A stretch of 64,000 bases of DNA from Paramecium pentaurelia (lineage: Eukaryota; Ciliophora; Oligohymenophorea; Peniculida; Parameciidae), in the NCBI GenBank assembly GCA_905183005.1, contig CAJJDO010000078.1:310001-374000 (forward strand). The letters are read 5' to 3'. This document shows positions 59,518 to 64,000 of this stretch, piece after piece (the stretch's first letter is position 1; the number at the start of each line of letters is the position of its first letter). A program made the position numbers and the translations under genes. The notes beneath the pieces were generated by a model that was not told where the DNA came from, searched no databases, and saw only the letters and a program-made list of their open reading frames with translations.

Positions 59518-61570
59518 ATGCAATAAGGATAGAGATTGAAAGAAGCTACTGAAGGACAGATAGTTTAAACTGGAAATAAGATAGGAGGACCTTTTAAAAT
59601 TGGAAAGCCTGTTTATTAAGAAAAAAGATTGAAATTGTTTAATGAAATATATCAACGCCAAAAAGCAGAACTAGAAGCTAAAGAAAAGATTCCAATCACT
59701 GTTACTCTAAAGGATGGAAAAAAAATAGAAGGTTTTATATATTTTAATATTTTAGGTAAAAATGGGTTACTACTCCAATGATGATTGCAGTAGGAATTAA
59801 TAAAAAGTTTGCTGAAAACATGGTGGCTGCTAAAGTTGTTTATGATAGTTTATTTGAAAAAAGTATGAATATATATATAGGAATAGATTTTGTTGATGTA
59901 GATCATGACGATTAATAATACTAAGAATCTTCATTGACTTTGAAATCAGATTACTTGATATGGGATTTGAGTAGACCATTGGAAGGAGATTGCTAATTGG
60001 AATTGTTAAGTTTTGATGATAAAAATGGAAAGGAAGTATTTTGGCATTCATCATCTCACATTTTGGGATCCGCTTTGGAAGAAGTATATGGATGTCATTT
60101 ATGCATTGGTCCTGCAATAGATGGTGGATTCTTTTATGATTGTTACATAGGAGATTATAAGGTTACTTAGAATGATTATGTGAAAATTGAGAAGGCAGCT
60201 TAAGATCTAGTCGCATCCAAATAAGAATTTCAAAGAGCTGTCTTAACTAAAGATGAATGGTATTATTAATTATCATTATATTTTAGTTTAGAATTATTTG
60301 GTACTAATCCATTTAAGAGATAATTGATTACCAATAAGATTCCAGAAGGTGCTATGACTACTGCTTATAAATGTGGTAATTTAATTGACTTATGTACTGG
60401 TCCACATTTACCTAATACTGGTTATGTTAAGGCATTTTAAGTAACTAAAAATTCAGCTGCTTATTGGTTGGGTAAGAACACCAATGATGATTTATAAAGA
60501 GTTTATGGTGTTTCATTCCCAGGTAAGAAATTGTTAGATGAATATGTTTAAATTTAAAAGGAATTAGCTCTAAGAGATCACAGAAATGTAGGTAAGAAAC
60601 AGAATTTATATCTCTTCCATCAATTATCCCCTGGATCAGCCTTCTTTTATCCAAGTGGTGCTCATATTTACAATACTTTAATGAACTTTTTGAGAAGACA
60701 ATATTATATTAGGGGATATTAAGAAGTTATTTCACCAAATATTTTCAATGCTTAACTTTGGAAGATAAGTGGACATTATGATAAGTATAAGGAAAACTTA
60801 TTCTTTATTAATATGGGTGAAGAGGGAGAATATGGATTAAAACCTATGAATTGTCCTGGACATTGTTTAATGTTTGATATGATTCAACATAGTTATAGAG
60901 ATTTGCCAGTAAGATTTGCTGATTTTGGTGTCTTACATAGAAATGAGGTACATGGTGCTTTGAGTGGATTAACTAGAGTTCGTCGTTTCCAATAGGATGA
61001 TGCACATATTTTTTGTAGAATGGATTAAATTTAAGAAGAAATCAAGAGTTGTCTTGAATTCTTAAGTTATATTTATTCGCTCTTTGGATTTGAATTCAAA
61101 TTGTATCTCAGTACTCGTCCTGAGAAATTCTTAGGAACCAAGGAAGTTTGGGATAATGCTGAATATCAATTAGAATAAGGATTAAAGAAATTTGGAAAAC
61201 ATTTTGAAGTAAATCCTGGAGATGGTGCCTTTTATGGGCCTAAAATTGATGTCAAATTATATGATGCCTATAAAAGAGAACATTAATGTGGTACCATTTA
61301 ATTAGATTTCAATTTACCTGAAAGATTTAATTTATAATATAGAGCTAGTGAAGATGAATAAGAAGTATAGAAGGATAAAGAATAGGTTCACAATGAATAA
61401 GTTTAGGTTGCCTAAGAAATTATTGATGTAGCTCGAAAGGCTTCTCATCATTCAGACACTGAAAATATATCTAATCCTACTTAATAATAGACTACTGAAA
61501 TTCCTGCTGAAGAAAAAGTACCTTAAGAATAGAACGTTAAGCAATAAAAATAAAAAAAATAAAAATAATC

Positions 61571-61603
<33 letters not shown>

Positions 61604-62442
61604 ATAAAAATTACCAGAAGAAATAATTGAATCTGGATCAAGTTAAGGATTATCATAACATGAACTAAATAAAGTCTTACATGGTATTTTTCATCTATTA
61701 TATTTTCTAGAAAAGAAATATGAATTGGGATATCATCATTTAAAGGCAGGATTTGCAAGACCAGTCATCGTCCACAGAGCTATTTTAGGATCATTGGAAA
61801 GAATGATAGCTATCTTAACTGAATAATGTGGAGGCAAATGGCCATTTTGGTTATCTCCTAAATAATTACTCCTATGTCCAGTATCTGCTTACTATAAGGA
61901 TGTTGCTGAAAAAGTAGCTGCAAGATTGAGATTAGAAGGATATACTGTCTTTACTGATGATTCTGATTAAACTCTTGCTAAGAAGGTTCGTAATTCTTAA
62001 ATCTAATACTATAACTTTATTGGAGTTATTGGTTAAGAAGAAGTACGTGCTGGTGTTATTGATATCAGAGATTGTGAAAAAAGTACTAGAATTGTAATTT
62101 TGTCTATTTATTTTAATTTAGGGTAAGTTGACTATTCCTTAATTGTGTAAATTCTTTGAATCCCTTAAACCACCTAAATCTAACGTAGAAGTTGAAATTC
62201 ATGAACATGATGATTCTCATTTAAAATTAAATGATGAATTATAAGAAAAGATGTTCTTAGAAGGAGATGGATATTCTGTTGGAAAAAGAGACTTTGATGA
62301 ATTTGCTAAAATCAAAGATATTGATCCTGTTCTATAAAATTTGATCAGATGGCACAAATATATGACTCATTTAACTAAATAAGATAAAGCTCCAGAAAAA
62401 GTTCAATAATAAGAGGAACAGGTAGAATAAAAGTAAGAATGA
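59518..62442 (+). CDS. TARS: Threonyl-tRNA synthetase, with core insertion and one frameshift
   Basis: Charges tRNA-Thr. Introns 59732..59755, 60260..60286 and 62094..62121; about 948 residues. TGS domain ITVTLKDGKKIEG..WVTTPMMIA; editing-domain motifs EVFWHSSSHILGSALEEVYG and CGNLIDLCTGPHLPNTGYVK; motif 2 region MNCPGHCLMF, FADFGVLHRNEVHGALSGLT; motif 3 ARPVIVHRAILGSLERMIAIL; anticodon domain LCPVSAYYKDVAEKVAARLR. Between FNLPERFNLQYRASEDEQ and motif 3 lie ~120 extra residues, rich in Gln/Lys with a TAA run. Exons sum to 2846 nt, one short of a multiple of three: at 59756..59763 the frame needs one more A (GGT AAA AAA TGG). Confidence 0.95.
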
Positions 62443-63055
62443 AATAAATTATATATATATTATATTAGATTTATAAATTATCATTTACTCTTGAGTGATA
62501 TTTTTATATATAAAATCTGTAAAAATCACTCAAATTTCTAATTTATTTATATAAATATTAAAATATCCGTTTAAAATAAAAAAAGAGTGCACTCCATTTT
62601 ATTTAAGTTTTTTTCTAGAAAACCAAAATTACTTTATGATAAACAATTAATTTCTTAAAATACAAATATAAAAAAGAATCATTTTGCTTATCTTATAACT
62701 AAAATAACTTTACAAAATTTATATTATAAAAAAATTCATTTGAATTAGATATTAAATTAAAGAATACTTGAAAGTTTAGACTTTTTTTCTGTAAATATTT
62801 AGCTCAGATATTCAAAATAAAAATTTGATGATAAAAATAAATAAGGTTTCATTTAAGAATTATAATTATAAAATAATATAAAAAATAAATAAAAAAAATT
62901 ATAAAAATAAATAATAAAAATTATTTATTAAAGAATTTCTGATTTTTGTGAAATATTAATTTTTATTTAAAATTTTATAATTGTGCTCATTTAATATAAA
63001 ACCACGATTTAATTATGGGGAAATTTAAATCTTTTTTTTAAAAAGTTAAAAACAT
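62443..63055. other. Intergenic with hairpin
   Basis: AT-rich space between ThrRS and EF-2. Apart from the hairpin noted separately there are only A/T runs. Confidence 0.4.
62491..62533. repeat. Inverted repeat / hairpin after ThrRS gene
   Basis: TTGAGTGAT (62491..62499) pairs with ATCACTCAA (62525..62533), and the stem can extend through flanking T/A runs with one bulge. It lies about 50 nt after the ThrRS stop, possibly in its 3' UTR. Confidence 0.6.
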
Positions 63056-64000
63056 ATGGTAAATTTTTCAGTGGATCAGATCAGAGAGATCATGGACAAA
63101 TAAGATAACATTAGAAATATGTCTGTCATTGCCCATGTTGATCATGGTAAATCAACACTCACAGACTCATTGTTATGCAAAGCTGGTATTATTGCCTCCA
63201 AAGTTGCTGGTGATGCAAGAGCAACAGATACTAGAGATGATGAAAAGGAACGAGGTATTACTATCAAATCCACTGGTGTTTCTCTTTATTATGAATATGA
63301 CATCTATGATAACAAGACATTAGAAAAGTTTTTGATCAACTTGATTGATTCTCCAGGACACGTTGATTTCAGTTCAGAAGTCACAGCTGCCTTAAGAGTT
63401 ACTGATGGTGCACTAGTCGTTGTTGATTGTGTCGAAGGTGTTTGTGTCTAAACAGAAACAGTGTTGAGATAAGCTATGCAAGAGAAAATCAAACCAGTTG
63501 TCATGGTTAACAAAATTGATAGAGCTATTTTGGAATTAAAACATGATGGTGAAACTATGTATTAAAATTTTGTCAGAGTTGTTGATATGGTTAATGTTAT
63601 CATCAACACCTATTAATAAGAGGACATGGGTGATCTTCTTGTTCATCCAGAACTTGGATCTGTTTCATTTGGTTCAGGAAAAGAATGCTGGGCTTTCTCA
63701 TGCACAAGATTTGCCAGAATCTATGCTAATAAATTCAAGGTTGAACCACTTAAATTATAAGAAAGATTGTGGGGAGACAATTACTTTGATGCTGAAGGAA
63801 AATGCTGGAGAAAAGACAGTGTAAGTGGATCAGGTAAACCAATGAAAAGAGCATTTGTTGCTTTTATCATGGACCCAATCTGTAAATTAGCTAATGCAGT
63901 TATGGAAGGTAATATGGATATGGCTAATAAAATGTTTGAAACTTTGGGATTAAAACTCACATAAGAAGAAGCAAAATTAGGAGGAAAACATTTACTTAAG
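63056..64000 (+). CDS. EEF2: Elongation factor 2, N-terminal part
   Basis: Ribosomal translocase, 5' 315 codons (family about 840), continuing past the window end; no intron so far. G1 AHVDHGKSTLTDSLL, DDEKERGITIKSTG (G2), LIDSPGHVDFSSEVTAALRV (G3), VMVNKID (G4) and a G5 region SFGSGKECWAFSCTRFAR are all present. Codons are noticeably less AT-skewed than neighbours, as expected of a highly expressed gene. Start MVNFSVDQIREIM matches the family. Confidence 0.97.

Noticed and set aside
60445..60654. Minus-strand open frame within ThrRS
   Set aside because: Lies antisense to conserved ThrRS coding sequence; shadow of that gene.

Overview
The window reads as somatic (macronuclear) DNA of a ciliate, almost certainly Paramecium. 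It is very AT-rich. TAA and TAG occur throughout conserved proteins at positions that should be glutamine, and TGA is the only stop. Nearly every gene is cut by tiny GT..AG introns of about 18-34 nt, intergenic gaps are often only tens of bases, and two adjacent genes look like trichocyst matrix proteins. Standard-code reading frames are therefore misleading here. The models below were read by hand with TAA/TAG=Gln and short introns removed. Nearly every complete model gives a whole number of codons, an internal check on the splice sites. About 95 introns were placed.

Layout. 1-7.1 kb: end of a U5 snRNP WD40 gene, a small membrane protein, ribosomal uS9 (RPS16), a TORTIFOLIA1-like repeat protein overlapping a malectin-domain protein, and a protein kinase. 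7.7-10.1 kb: two trichocyst matrix genes. 11.2-16 kb: a polyQ membrane protein and several unrecognised genes. 16.1-21.3 kb, minus strand: TPR protein, PX-domain sorting nexin-like protein, unknown, tRNA pseudouridine synthase. 21.3-26.5 kb: ribosomal uS7 (RPS5) and an MDH1B-like gene present in three overlapping partial copies joined by single N bases. 26.5-35.4 kb: unknown, septin, coiled-coil protein, RING protein, a micro-gene and a retinoblastoma-family pocket protein. 35.5-40.2 kb: membrane protein, zinc-finger protein, FCP/SCP-type phosphatase, unknown. 40.5-42.1 kb: a TPR gene in which eleven consecutive exons are each exactly 102 nt. 42.2-47.3 kb: divergent actin and a plasma-membrane-type Ca2+ ATPase. 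48.1-52.8 kb: GPI ethanolamine-phosphate-transferase-like protein, major facilitator transporter, Rab6. 53-59.1 kb: many small genes, including RING-H2 and PHD fingers. 59.5-64 kb: threonyl-tRNA synthetase with a large Q/K-rich insertion and one frameshift, then the start of EF-2.

No operons or shared pathway are expected; the genes are a typical eukaryotic mix of translation (uS9, uS7, ThrRS, EF-2), trafficking (Rab6, PX protein), Ca2+ transport (the ATPase), secretion (trichocyst proteins, malectin) and cell-cycle or transcription control (Rb, CTD-type phosphatase). The most unusual observation is the exon-per-repeat TPR gene at 40.5-42.1 kb. Next come the ThrRS insertion, the two cysteine-rich additions to the Ca2+ pump and the mosaic triplication at 21.5-26.1 kb.
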